Assembly (NCBI GenBank): GCA_016125585.1
Contig: WGLL01000015.1
Location: forward strand, 111,668 to 145,145
Length of the DNA stretch: 33,478 nt
Direction of reading: 5' to 3'
Source of the DNA: Caulobacter sp.
Lineage (GTDB): Bacteria > Pseudomonadota > Alphaproteobacteria > Caulobacterales > Caulobacteraceae
Every line of letters starts with the position of its first letter. The first letter of the stretch is position 1. Positions 25,130-33,106 of this stretch are shown here, piece by piece. The position numbers were made by a program, and so were the translations under genes. Below the pieces are notes generated by a model. That model worked only from the letters and a program-made list of their open reading frames with translations. It was not told the DNA's origin and searched no databases.

Positions 25130-25765
25130 TCATTCCTCCGCGCCGCCTTTGGGCGGATCGAGGCGGAAGGCCTCACGGGAGGCGAGATGCCAGGCGCGGA
25201 CGATGTGGCCCCACCACTGGATGCGGGCGGCGTCGTCGAGGCCGTCGCGCTCTTCCAGCCAGACAATCATCGAATCCACGAACAGGCCGAACAGGCTGCC
25301 GCCGGCCAGATCGGCGCGGGCCTCGGCGCCGGGCGGGGCGCCGGGTTTTGGCTCGAACAGGGGACGGGACCGCTGGTTGAAGATGGCTCTCAGCCGGTCG
25401 CCCCAGTCGGAGCGATCCGCGCCGCCGCCGCAATTCCTGAACACCACCAGGAACGGCGCGGGGTCATGGCGGGCGGTCTCAAGCACCCGTCGCACCATCG
25501 AGCCATAGCCGGTCCAGGGCTCGGCATAGGCGGCCAGAACCGCCGTCTCGACCCGGTCATAGACCGCGTCGACCAGGGCGTCGCGCGAGGGAAACAGCCG
25601 ATAGAACAGGATCTTGGCGGCGCCGGCGGCCTCGGCGAAGTCGCGCATGGTCGCGCCGTGCAGGCCCTTTTCCAGCATCACCCGGGCGGCGACGTCGACA
25701 TATTCGGCCCGGCGCGCGGCGGCGTCGACGCGGGGTTTGCGCTGCGGGGAGGAACCATCGGCCAT
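25130..25765 (-). CDS. TetR/AcrR-family transcriptional regulator
   Basis: A 211-aa one-component regulator. The N-terminal helix-turn-helix covers about residues 18-64: AARVMLEKGLHGATMRDFAE, AAGAAKILFYRLFPSRDAL. A helical ligand-binding C-terminal domain follows. The ligand is unknown; co-location with an acyl-CoA synthetase suggests an acyl-CoA or fatty acid effector, by analogy with other TetR regulators beside such genes (inference). It starts at ATG 25765 and is divergent from the TauD-type dioxygenase, with 96 bp between starts that would hold its own and the target promoter. Length and fold are normal and I see no defect. Confidence 0.88.
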   Translation of the reverse strand: MADGSSPQRKPRVDAAARRAEYVDVAARVMLEKGLHGATMRDFAEAAGAAKILFYRLFPSRDALVDAVYDRVETAVLAAYAEPWTGYGSMVRRVLETARHDPAPFLVVFRNCGGGADRSDWGDRLRAIFNQRSRPLFEPKPGAPPGAEARADLAGGSLFGLFVDSMIVWLEERDGLDDAARIQWWGHIVRAWHLASREAFRLDPPKGGAEE

Positions 25766-25793
25766 GGGCTTAAGCAGCCTGTGTGAAGGGGGC

Positions 25794-25823
25794 TTGTCAA
25801 ATGAAACCGCAAGGTAACATACT
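25794..25823 (+). promoter_or_regulatory. Possible promoter of the TauD-type dioxygenase
   Basis: TTGTCA (25794-25799) and CATACT (25818-25823) are spaced by 18 bp, with an alternative -10 of TAACAT at 25815-25820. They sit in the A/T-richer part of the TetR-dioxygenase gap, about 40 bp before the dioxygenase start. No clear palindromic TetR operator was found in the gap. Confidence 0.35.
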
Positions 25824-25861
25824 CAGCCTGACCGGACGGCAGAGCCGGCGTGGAGGACATC

Positions 25862-26719
25862 ATGACCGAACTCGTTCGCCATCTTGAGCTGGACGGCCTG
25901 ACCATCAGCCCCCTGACCCCGACCATCGGCGCCGAGATCGCCGGCGTCGATTTGAGGCAGCCGCTGTCGGCCTCCAATGTTGCGGCGCTGCGCCAGGCGC
26001 TGCTCGACTGGAAGGTGCTGTTCTTCCGCGATCAGGACATCGACACCGACCAGCATCTGGCCTTCGCCCGCAATTTCGGCGCGCTGGAGGTCCATCCATT
26101 CGCGCCGCAGAAGCCCGGCTATCCCGAGGTCCTGGCCATCACCCACAACCGGGAGAGCCGGGGCCGTGAGAACACCTGGCACAGCGATGTGACCTGGCGG
26201 GTCGAGCCGTCGCTGGGCTCGATCCTCAAGGCCATCGAACTGCCGCCGGTCGGCGGCGACACCCTGTTCGCAGATATGTACGCCGCCTACGAGGGCCTGT
26301 CAGACGAGGTGAAGGACCGGATCGAGGGCGCGGTCGCGGTCCATGACTTCGCCCATTTCCGCGTCGCCATGCGCAAGCGCGGCATGACCGAAGAGCAGAT
26401 CGAGGCCTTCAACACCCAGTATCCGATGGTCGAGCATCCGGTGGTGCGCACCCATCCGGAGACCGGCCGCCGGGCCATCTATGTCAACGCCGCCTTCACC
26501 CAGCACATCGTCGGCATGGACAAGGACGAGAGCGACGCCCTGCTCAAACACCTCTACGCCCAGGCGGCGATCCCGGAATACCAGTGCCGTTTCCGCTGGG
26601 AGCCCAACTCCATCGCCTTCTGGGACAACCGCGCCAGCCAGCATTACGCGGCGTCCGACTACTGGCCGGCGGTGCGGCGGATGGAGCGGGTGACCATCGT
26701 TGGCGACCGGCCGTTCTAG
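25862..26719 (+). CDS. Fe(II)/2-oxoglutarate-dependent dioxygenase, TauD/TfdA family
   Basis: A 285-aa cytoplasmic oxygenase that couples 2-oxoglutarate decarboxylation to hydroxylation of a small substrate; TauD itself releases sulfite from taurine. All expected residues are present: the iron-binding H107-x-D109 in NTWHSDVTW, the distal H261 in ASQHYAASDYWP, the oxoglutarate-binding T134 in GGDTLFADMY, and Arg272/Arg276 in VRRMERVTI. Start ATG 25862 is chosen over the in-frame GTG 25850 because TGGAGGA directly precedes it at normal spacing. It is divergent from the TetR gene. Nothing in the neighbourhood (no sulfonate transporter) supports taurine as substrate, so a more general alpha-ketoglutarate dioxygenase call is safer. 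Confidence 0.9.
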   Translation: MTELVRHLELDGLTISPLTPTIGAEIAGVDLRQPLSASNVAALRQALLDWKVLFFRDQDIDTDQHLAFARNFGALEVHPFAPQKPGYPEVLAITHNRESRGRENTWHSDVTWRVEPSLGSILKAIELPPVGGDTLFADMYAAYEGLSDEVKDRIEGAVAVHDFAHFRVAMRKRGMTEEQIEAFNTQYPMVEHPVVRTHPETGRRAIYVNAAFTQHIVGMDKDESDALLKHLYAQAAIPEYQCRFRWEPNSIAFWDNRASQHYAASDYWPAVRRMERVTIVGDRPF

Positions 26720-26727
26720 GTCTGTCG

Positions 26728-26818
26728 AAGCGACCCACGATTATACCGCGTTGTTCTGGGGGGTGCAGGCGCTTTCCGGCAAGCCCTTGATGGGGCGTGG
26801 CTTTTGCGTGGGTCGCTT
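26728..26818. repeat. 12-bp perfect inverted repeat bracketing 91 bp
   Basis: AAGCGACCCACG (26728-26739) and CGTGGGTCGCTT (26807-26818) are perfect inverse copies either side of 67 bp. The segment lies 9 bp after the dioxygenase stop and about 95 bp before the end of the convergent 178-aa gene. It could be the outer stem of a structured transcript, a decayed miniature inverted-repeat element, or a long-range terminator fold. No ORF or target duplication is visible. Confidence 0.5.
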
Positions 26819-26913
26819 GTCAGCGTCGGCAGGTTTTTCCGTAGGCCGGGCGTAGGTCGATGCGCCGGGTTTGTGGGTCAGGCCGGGGCCTGGCGGGCTA
26901 CACCTGCCGCCGA

Positions 26914-27450
26914 TCAGTTTGCGGCGGCGCGCACCCGGTCGGCGCAGGTCTTGAGGACGCTGTGGGCGATGCCCTTGAACTGCAGGTCAAAGGGGCCGAG
27001 GTCCATGCCGTCGAACAGGACCCGCACCGTCGACGCGCCATCCATCAGGGCATAGAGCTTGTAGGAGGCCTCCCCGGCGCCCCAGCCGGCCCAGGCGGAG
27101 TCGTTGAAGCCGCTGTCATAGCCGCCCGAGCGGGCGGGGGCGCTTTTTCCGGTGTCGAACACCAGGGTCATGGGGATGTTCTTTTCCGGATCGGCCTCCT
27201 GGGCGCGCTCCCAGCCGTTCACCAGAATGGTTGCGCCGACGTTGCCGTCCTTCACCCTGTAGGTGAACTGAAGGGTCATCTGGCTCTCGGTTCCCGGGGC
27301 GTTGGGACCCTTGAAGCCGACCATGCAGACGCCGTTCCGCTCGCCCTGTGAAAAGGACATGTTGGCCGTGGCGGCGTTGGCCGTCGGCGCCATCGCCGCC
27401 GCAAGCAGCAGGGCGGCGAGGGCCGGGGCGCGAAGGGGGTTCAGGGTCAT
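26914..27450 (-). CDS. Exported protein of unknown function, 178 aa
   Basis: I do not recognise a family. A signal peptide (about 1-26, ending ANA) indicates the periplasm or cell surface. The mature part looks beta-rich, with alternating hydrophobic strands such as SQMTLQFTYRVKDGNVGATILVNGWER and a Gly/Ser/Trp-rich middle (GGYDSGFNDSAWAGWG). Two cysteines near the ends (C42 and C169) may close a fold by disulfide. The start is ATG 27450 with AAGGA about 8 bases upstream. It lies 43 bp downstream of the cysteine-rich Sel1 gene in the same orientation, so they may be co-transcribed. Confidence 0.75.
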   Translation of the reverse strand: MTLNPLRAPALAALLLAAAMAPTANAATANMSFSQGERNGVCMVGFKGPNAPGTESQMTLQFTYRVKDGNVGATILVNGWERAQEADPEKNIPMTLVFDTGKSAPARSGGYDSGFNDSAWAGWGAGEASYKLYALMDGASTVRVLFDGMDLGPFDLQFKGIAHSVLKTCADRVRAAAN

Positions 27451-27493
27451 GACGTGGTCCTTGGTGAGGAGGAGGGGCCTTGAAGGGGAAGGG

Positions 27494-29257
27494 TCAGCAG
27501 TAGGGGTTGCCCGAGCGGCAGACCGAGGTCCTGCCGCTGAGGTAGTCGATGCGGTGGTTCCAGTTGATGTTGTCCACCACCGAGGAAACCGACGCGACCG
27601 GGCTTGAGCCGGGGCTGTAGCTGGAGCCGTACTGGCGGCCGGCGTCAGCGACGGCGAAGGCGTTAGCCCAGGTGCCGCGCTGGGCCTTGGCCGCCTCTTC
27701 CATGGCCTTCTGGCGACGGGCGAAGTCCTGGCGGACGGGCTCGGCCTTCATCGACCGAAGGATGGCGGCGGCCTTTTCGTCGCCCCGGCTAGCGGCGATG
27801 GCCATGTAGTTTTCGCCCTTGGCCCGGTTCTCGGGCACGCCCTGGCCATACCAGTAGGCCATGCCCATGAAGGTGGCGGCGTCGACGTGGCCGACCCGGG
27901 CGGCGTTCTCGATCAGGATCAGGCCGTCGGCCTTGCGCGGCGGGTCGAAGACGCCCGGCAGGCCGTAGTACATCCAGCCGCCCAGCAGCCATTCGGCATC
28001 CTCATTGGTCTCGTACATCAGCCGGACCACGGCGTTGACGGCGCCGTTTGTGTCTCCGCCGGAGGCGACCGCCGCCCGGGCCAGACGCAGCTGCTCGCTG
28101 ACCGGCAGGGAGGGATTGATGGCGGGGATGCGGCGGCGAAGGCCAGGGTCCCGGGCGACCTGGGCGCTGGCCTGGTCGCAGGATGGCCCGTGCTTCAGCC
28201 GGCAGGCCTTGTCGAGCAGGGCCAGACTGACGGCGGGGTCGGCGTCGACCTCGACGCCCCGGCTGTAGGCGATGGAGAGGTTGGCGCAGGCTTCGCCATA
28301 GTCGAGGTCGCAGCCGCGACGCAGGTAGTAGAGGCCCTCGCCCAGGGTGGTGGTGGCGCCGGCTTTGCGGCCCAGGCCGATCAGGCCCAGGCGGTTGCAG
28401 GCCAGGCCGTCGCCGCCCTTGCAGCTGGCGTCGAGGAACTTCTCGCCGCTGTTCAGGCTGGCCTTGTCGCCGGCGGAGACCAGGGCCGAGCCGTGCAGGG
28501 TGCAGAGGCGCAGGCGATCGCCCCTGCCGCCCGTGCAGCCCTGCGCCGCGTAGCGGGCCGAGCGGGCCGGGTCGCGGGCGACGCCCAGACCCCGGTCGTA
28601 GGCGTCCGCCAGACCAAGACAGCCCCAGGCGCGGCCGGCCTTGCAGGCGGTTTCGAACATGGCCATGGCCTGGGCGCGGGAGGCGGCGTCAGCGCGATCG
28701 TAGAAGAGGGCGCTGGCCTTCATCCGGCAGCCGTTGTCGTCCCCGGAGGCGCAGGCCTTTTCGATCAGGGCGGCGGCCTTTTGCGGATCGCCGCCGGGTT
28801 GGCCAGCGACGGTGGCCGCGAGGGCGGAACAGGCGGACTGGTCTTTCAGGACGGTGCAGCCCCGTTCGGCCAGCTGACCGGCCAATTCGAGGTTGGTGAA
28901 GCCGGCCTTGCCGCTGCGCAGGACGGCGGAGGCCCGGGCGCAGCCGACGCCGGACCCGACCTCACAGGCCTTGATCAGGAAGGCGATGGAGACGCGCATG
29001 TCGGGGCGCAGATCGCCGGCGCCGCTCTCGAAGGCGTCCGCCAGCCGCAGGCACTCGGAGGCCTTGCCCTTGCGACAGGCCTTGTCCCAGTCCTGGGCCA
29101 CGCCGTAGAGGCCGTAAGGCATGTTCTGCTTGCCGTTGTACAGTGATCGTTCTGCATAGCCGTCGTAGGCCGAGGGCAGTTTCGAGGGCCGTGCATCGGC
29201 CGCCGCCGCCAGGCCGCACAGCGCCAGACACATCAAGACCAGAACCCGGGCGCGCAT
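27494..29257 (-). CDS. Exported cysteine-rich Sel1-repeat protein (Hcp-like)
   Basis: A 587-aa protein with a signal peptide (about 1-22, ending ADA), then a long run of Sel1-type helical repeats. At least seven repeats carry paired cysteines in an A-C-x(6)-G-x(0-1)-C spacing, for example KACEVGSGVGC, KACASGDDNGC, TACKAGRAWGC, ASCKGGDGLAC, RGCDLDYGEAC and KACRLKHGPSC. This is the pattern of the Helicobacter cysteine-rich proteins, in which each repeat is pinned by a disulfide. A Ser-rich tail ends with two more cysteines. It is expected in the periplasm or secreted and probably acts as a protein- or peptidoglycan-binding scaffold. The start is ATG 29257 because GGGAGGG lies about 5 bases upstream and the signal peptide begins there; an in-frame ATG at 29281 would add eight unlikely residues. 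Confidence 0.85.
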   Translation of the reverse strand: MRARVLVLMCLALCGLAAAADARPSKLPSAYDGYAERSLYNGKQNMPYGLYGVAQDWDKACRKGKASECLRLADAFESGAGDLRPDMRVSIAFLIKACEVGSGVGCARASAVLRSGKAGFTNLELAGQLAERGCTVLKDQSACSALAATVAGQPGGDPQKAAALIEKACASGDDNGCRMKASALFYDRADAASRAQAMAMFETACKAGRAWGCLGLADAYDRGLGVARDPARSARYAAQGCTGGRGDRLRLCTLHGSALVSAGDKASLNSGEKFLDASCKGGDGLACNRLGLIGLGRKAGATTTLGEGLYYLRRGCDLDYGEACANLSIAYSRGVEVDADPAVSLALLDKACRLKHGPSCDQASAQVARDPGLRRRIPAINPSLPVSEQLRLARAAVASGGDTNGAVNAVVRLMYETNEDAEWLLGGWMYYGLPGVFDPPRKADGLILIENAARVGHVDAATFMGMAYWYGQGVPENRAKGENYMAIAASRGDEKAAAILRSMKAEPVRQDFARRQKAMEEAAKAQRGTWANAFAVADAGRQYGSSYSPGSSPVASVSSVVDNINWNHRIDYLSGRTSVCRSGNPYC

Positions 29258-29372
29258 AGGGCCCTCCCACTTCACCGGCAAACCGGATGGCGAGCCGCGT
29301 CGCCATCATGGAGGATCAGTGCGGGATCGGGGGAAGGGGAGAAACCTTCGTATGGGGGGTGGCTCGTCGGCG

Positions 29373-29399
29373 TCCTTCTCCCGCTTGCCGGGAGAAGGA
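29373..29399. repeat. REP-like palindrome after the MacB operon
   Basis: TCCTTCTCCCG (29373-29383), a 5-nt loop (CTTGC) and CGGGAGAAGGA (29389-29399) form a perfect 11-bp stem just downstream of the minus-strand permease stop. No T-run follows on either strand. From memory, near-identical palindromes are scattered between genes in Caulobacter-type genomes, so this is likely one copy of a dispersed family that may also stabilise or end the transcript. Confidence 0.6.
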
Positions 29400-29405
29400 T
29401 CATGG

Positions 29406-30647
29406 CTATTCGCGGCGCAGGGCCTCGATGGGATCGAGTTGCGCGGCGCGCCAGGCGGGGTAGGCGCCGAAGACCAGGCCGACGAGCATGGAGAAGCCCA
29501 GGGCGACCGGGGCGGCCCAACTGGCGATGGCCATGGGCCAGCCGGCCAGATTTGACATCAGCATGGCCCCGCCGATGCCCAGCAACAGGCCGATGACGCC
29601 GCCGGCGAAGGACAGAACCACCGCCTCCAGGGCAAACTGGTAGAGCACCCAGGCGCGGCGGGCGCCGACGGCCATTCTGAGGCCGATCTCCCGGGTGCGT
29701 TCGGTGACCGCCACCAGCATGATGTTCATGATGCCGATGCCGCCGACCAACAGCGAGACGGCCGCGACGGCCGCCAGCAGGCCGGTGAAGGTCTTGGTGC
29801 TGGCGCTCATGGCTTCCATGATCGAGGCCATGTTCTGGACGCTGAAGTCGTCATCTGCGCCGGGGCGGATGCGGTGACGCTCGCGCATCAGGTTGCTGAC
29901 GTCTTCCTGCACCCGGTCCAGATCATCGGCGGTGGCCGCCTTCACATAGATGGACTGGACATTGTCGCCCTTGACCCGGCGACCGACGATGCGGGAGCGA
30001 ACCGCCTGCAGCGGGCCCAGGACGATGTCGTCCTGATCCTGGCCGAAACCGCTCTGGCCCTTGGAGGCCAGGACGCCGATGATCTCGAAGGGCACGGCCC
30101 CGACCCGCAGGCGCTTGCCGACCGGATCGGCCTCGCCGAACAGTTCGGTGGCCACGGTCTGGCCGATCACCGCGACCTTCTTGCCCTGGCGCGCCTCGCG
30201 GTCGTCGAACATCCGCCCGGACGCGATGGTCAGGTCGCGGGCCACCAGATAGTCGGGGGTGACGCCTTCGACGCGGGTGTTCCAGTTGGCGCCCTCGGCG
30301 GCCAGCTGGGCGCCGCCGCGCACGGTGGGGGCCACGGCGATGGCCCCGTCGATCTGGGCCTTCAGGGCCTCGGCGTCGCCGTCGCTGAGCGACATGCCGC
30401 TGCCGGCGCCCTGGCTGACGAAGCCGCCGCCGCCGCCGCGCGAGGCGCCCGGGCTGATGATCAGCATGTTGGAGCCGAGGCCGCCGATCGCGGCGGTGAC
30501 CATCTGCTGCGCGCCCAGGCCGATGGAGGTCATCATCACCACCGCGGCGACGCCGATGACCACGCCAAGGGAGGTCAGGGCGCTGCGCATCGGGTGGGCG
30601 ACGATGGCGCCGGTGGCGAAGCCGACGAGATCAAGCGGCTTCATCAT
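29406..30647 (-). CDS. MacB-type ABC transporter permease
   Basis: Inner-membrane permease of a tripartite macrolide/lipoprotein/peptide-type exporter, 413 aa. Helix 1 lies about residues 20-45 (ALTSLGVVIGVAAVVMMTS). A periplasmic MacB core domain follows, including PTVRGGAQLAAEGANW and IGVLASKGQSGFGQDQDD. The C-terminal FtsX-type block has three helices, with the conserved MNIMLVAVTERTREIGLRMAVGARR segment split across helix and loop. It ends LRRE, as usual in this family. The ATPase is a separate gene rather than fused as in E. coli MacB. Start ATG 30647 overlaps the ATPase stop by 4 bp. Substrate unknown; no TolC-type outer-membrane gene lies in the window. Confidence 0.9.
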   Translation of the reverse strand: MMKPLDLVGFATGAIVAHPMRSALTSLGVVIGVAAVVMMTSIGLGAQQMVTAAIGGLGSNMLIISPGASRGGGGGFVSQGAGSGMSLSDGDAEALKAQIDGAIAVAPTVRGGAQLAAEGANWNTRVEGVTPDYLVARDLTIASGRMFDDREARQGKKVAVIGQTVATELFGEADPVGKRLRVGAVPFEIIGVLASKGQSGFGQDQDDIVLGPLQAVRSRIVGRRVKGDNVQSIYVKAATADDLDRVQEDVSNLMRERHRIRPGADDDFSVQNMASIMEAMSASTKTFTGLLAAVAAVSLLVGGIGIMNIMLVAVTERTREIGLRMAVGARRAWVLYQFALEAVVLSFAGGVIGLLLGIGGAMLMSNLAGWPMAIASWAAPVALGFSMLVGLVFGAYPAWRAAQLDPIEALRRE

Positions 30648-31333
30648 GACGCCGCTCCATCGCCATGGTCGTCCGAGACCACAAGGCCGTCGCGGAAGGT
30701 GATCCGCCGGCGGGTCTGGGCGGCGACCTCGAGATCGTGGGTGACGATGACCAGGGTCAGGCCTTCCGCGTTGAGCGACTTGAACAGCTCAAGAACCTCC
30801 TCGCCGGTCTGGGTGTCGAGGGCGCCGGTCGGTTCGTCGGCCAGCAACAGGCCGGGGGAATTGGCCAGGGAGCGGGCGATGGCCACCCGCTGCTGCTGGC
30901 CGCCGGACATCTGGGTGGGGCGGTGGCCCATGCGGCTGCCCAGCCCGACCTTGTCCAGCATGGCGGCGGCGCGCTCCTTGCGCTCGGCCGCATCGACGCC
31001 GGCGTAGATCATCGGCAGCTCGACATTCTGCAGGGCGGTCAGGCGCGGCAACAGCTGGAAGGACTGGAAGACGAAGCCGATGCGGCGGCTGCGGAAGCTG
31101 GCCAGGTCGTTGTCGTCAAAGGCGCCGACGTCCTCGCCCTTGAACAGGTAGCGACCCGCCGTCGGCCGATCGAGGCCGCCCAGGATGTTCATCAGCGACG
31201 ACTTGCCGGAGCCGGACGGGCCGATGATGGCCACGCTCTCCCCCTGGCCGATGGTCAGGCTGACGCCGGCGAGGGCATGCACCAGTTCCTCGCCCATGAC
31301 ATAGGTCTTCTTCAGACCCTCGATCTCGATCAC
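30644..31333 (-). CDS. MacB/LolD-type ABC transporter ATPase
   Basis: A 229-aa ATP-binding subunit that powers the downstream permease; cytoplasmic face of the inner membrane. All motifs are intact: Walker A GPSGSGKSS (38-46), Q-loop FVFQSFQLLP (Q90), signature MSGGQQQRVAIARS (142-155), Walker B LLLADEPTGALD (162-173) with catalytic E167, and the switch histidine in IVTHD (H199). It belongs to the LolD/MacB/FtsE group by the QSFQLLPRLTALQNVELP region. The start is ATG 31333, 11 bp after the adaptor stop; the end overlaps the permease start. All three genes form one operon. Confidence 0.93.
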   Translation of the reverse strand: MIEIEGLKKTYVMGEELVHALAGVSLTIGQGESVAIIGPSGSGKSSLMNILGGLDRPTAGRYLFKGEDVGAFDDNDLASFRSRRIGFVFQSFQLLPRLTALQNVELPMIYAGVDAAERKERAAAMLDKVGLGSRMGHRPTQMSGGQQQRVAIARSLANSPGLLLADEPTGALDTQTGEEVLELFKSLNAEGLTLVIVTHDLEVAAQTRRRITFRDGLVVSDDHGDGAAS

Positions 31334-31344
31334 GGCCCGGCCCC

Positions 31345-32916
31345 TTACATCCGGACGCGGACGCGACCGCCGCCGGTCATCGGGTTTCTGGCCTTCACCT
31401 TGGCCTTGGGGCCGCCGCCGGTGATGACGGAGACGCCGTCCTTGATCACGCCGCTGCGGTCGACGATTTCGGTGTAGGAGCCATCGGTGGCGCCGACCAG
31501 CACCCGGACCGGGGTCGGCTTGCCGTCCTTGAGGATCCAGACCACTCCCGCGGTCATGCCGCCGCGCGCGCTGCCGCCCTGACCCGCGCGGGCGCGCAGG
31601 GCGACCAGCTTGTCCTTCTGGGCCGGCTTGAGGATGGGCTCCAGCCTGGCGTAGGCCTCTTCCATGGCCCCGCGCATCGCCTTGCGGCGGGCCTGGGGAT
31701 CGGAGGCGCCGGCCGCCGCGGCCATGGCCTTCTGGCGGGCCTCGGCGAAGATGGTCTCGGCCTTGGCCTTCTGGCCGGCGTCGAGGTCGAGTTCCTCGGC
31801 GATGCGGTTGAGGCGATTGGCGCCGCCCTGACCACCGCCCTGGCCGCGTCCGCCGCCGGCGCCGGGAGGGCCGCCGCCGGGCGGGCCGCCGAAGCCGCCG
31901 CCGCGTTGCTGGGCCGAGGCGTCCTGATCCGGCGGGGTCCAGCGCAGGGCCGCGGCCGGCACGCGCAGCACATTGTTGCGCTCTTCCAGAACGATGTCGG
32001 CGTTGGCGGTCATGCCCGGCAGCAGCTTGCCGCCCGGATTGTCGGCCTCGGCGATGACGATATAGGCCACCACATTGGCGCTGGTTTCCGGTTGCTTGCG
32101 CACCTGGGTGACCACGCCGGTGAAGTTGTCGTCGGGAAAGGCGTCGACGGTGAACTTGACGGTCTGGCCCTCGCGCACCTGACCGATATCGGCCTCATCG
32201 ACGCTGATCTTGACCTGCAGCTTGGAGAGGTCCTGGGCGATCTGGAACAGGATCGGGGCCGACAGACTGGCGGCGACGGTCTGGCCAGGCTCGATCTGGC
32301 GGTCGACGACGATGCCGTCAATGGGGGCGACGATGGTGGTGCGGCCAAGGTCGATCTCGGTGGCCCCCAGGGCGGCGCGGGACTGGGTGACCCGGGCCTT
32401 GCCGGCGGCGACGTTGGCCTGGGCGGCCTTCCAGACGGCGAGGTCGGAATCCAGCGCGGCCTTGGCGGCGATACCCTTGTCGTAGAGGGTCCTGGTGCGG
32501 TTGTAGTTGGCGCGGGCGACCTCGGCCTGGGCTTCCAGCTGGGCGACGGAGGCCTGGCTGGCGGCGACCTCGGCGCGGCCTTGCGTGGCGCGGCTGACGT
32601 AGGTCTGGGGGTCGAGGATGGCCATCACCTGGCCCTTGCGGACCTGATCGTTGAAGTCGACCAGCACCTTGGTGATCTGGCCGGAAATCTGCGAGCCGAC
32701 CTGGACGGTGACCAGGGCCTCAAGCGAGCCCGACGCCGAGACCGACTTGGTGATGTTACCGCGCGCGACCTGTTCGGTGCGGTAGGGGTCCTTGTCGGCC
32801 TTGGGCTTGAAGATCATGAAGCCGCCCACGCCCAGCACCAGCAGGGCGGCGACGCCCCAGGCCACGGGGACGAGGGGAAACTTGGACTTGCGGCGGGGAG
32901 AGGCGTTCAGGCTCAT
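31345..32916 (-). CDS. MacA-type periplasmic adaptor with inserted LTxxQ-like helical region
   Basis: Membrane-fusion (HlyD/MacA) subunit, 523 aa, linking the inner-membrane permease to an outer-membrane channel. It has an N-terminal membrane anchor (about 15-36), then a lipoyl/barrel-sandwich half-motif VQVGSQISGQITKVLVDFND, a coiled-coil hairpin (about 110-185), the second half DGIVVDRQIEPGQTV and a beta-barrel domain. It is longer than typical MacA (about 370-390 aa). The excess is about 120 residues (roughly 330-455): a Gly/Pro/Gln-rich linker followed by a charged helical hairpin with LDLDAGQ and LKPAQKDKL, reminiscent of the LTxxQ repeats of Spy/CpxP periplasmic proteins. The chain then returns to the membrane-proximal domain. 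First gene of the operon; start ATG 32916. Confidence 0.88.
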   Translation of the reverse strand: MSLNASPRRKSKFPLVPVAWGVAALLVLGVGGFMIFKPKADKDPYRTEQVARGNITKSVSASGSLEALVTVQVGSQISGQITKVLVDFNDQVRKGQVMAILDPQTYVSRATQGRAEVAASQASVAQLEAQAEVARANYNRTRTLYDKGIAAKAALDSDLAVWKAAQANVAAGKARVTQSRAALGATEIDLGRTTIVAPIDGIVVDRQIEPGQTVAASLSAPILFQIAQDLSKLQVKISVDEADIGQVREGQTVKFTVDAFPDDNFTGVVTQVRKQPETSANVVAYIVIAEADNPGGKLLPGMTANADIVLEERNNVLRVPAAALRWTPPDQDASAQQRGGGFGGPPGGGPPGAGGGRGQGGGQGGANRLNRIAEELDLDAGQKAKAETIFAEARQKAMAAAAGASDPQARRKAMRGAMEEAYARLEPILKPAQKDKLVALRARAGQGGSARGGMTAGVVWILKDGKPTPVRVLVGATDGSYTEIVDRSGVIKDGVSVITGGGPKAKVKARNPMTGGGRVRVRM

Positions 32917-33020
32917 GGTCTCTCTGCGGGCGGTGACTCGAAACGAGGGTCATGGTTAGGGGCCGCAGATTGCAGACGCATTTCAGCACATTGCCGACGG
33001 GGTGGCTGCCCCCCTCGCGC

Positions 33021-33039
33021 CTCGGTGATATTCACCGAG
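33021..33039. promoter_or_regulatory. Palindrome between MacA adaptor and SIR2-like gene
   Basis: CTCGGTGA (33021-33028), TAT and TCACCGAG (33032-33039) make an 8-bp inverted repeat around a 3-nt centre, in the 190-bp divergent gap. A possible promoter for the SIR2-like gene, TTGCTG (33054-33059) and TATGAT (33078-33083) with an 18-bp spacer, lies just downstream. The site could serve either gene; the assignment is uncertain. Confidence 0.4.
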
Positions 33040-33106
33040 CGGGATGTCTATGATTGCTGTGCAATTTCAGGCCCCCCTATGATGGCGCAAAGGCGCGGGG
33101 CGGAGC

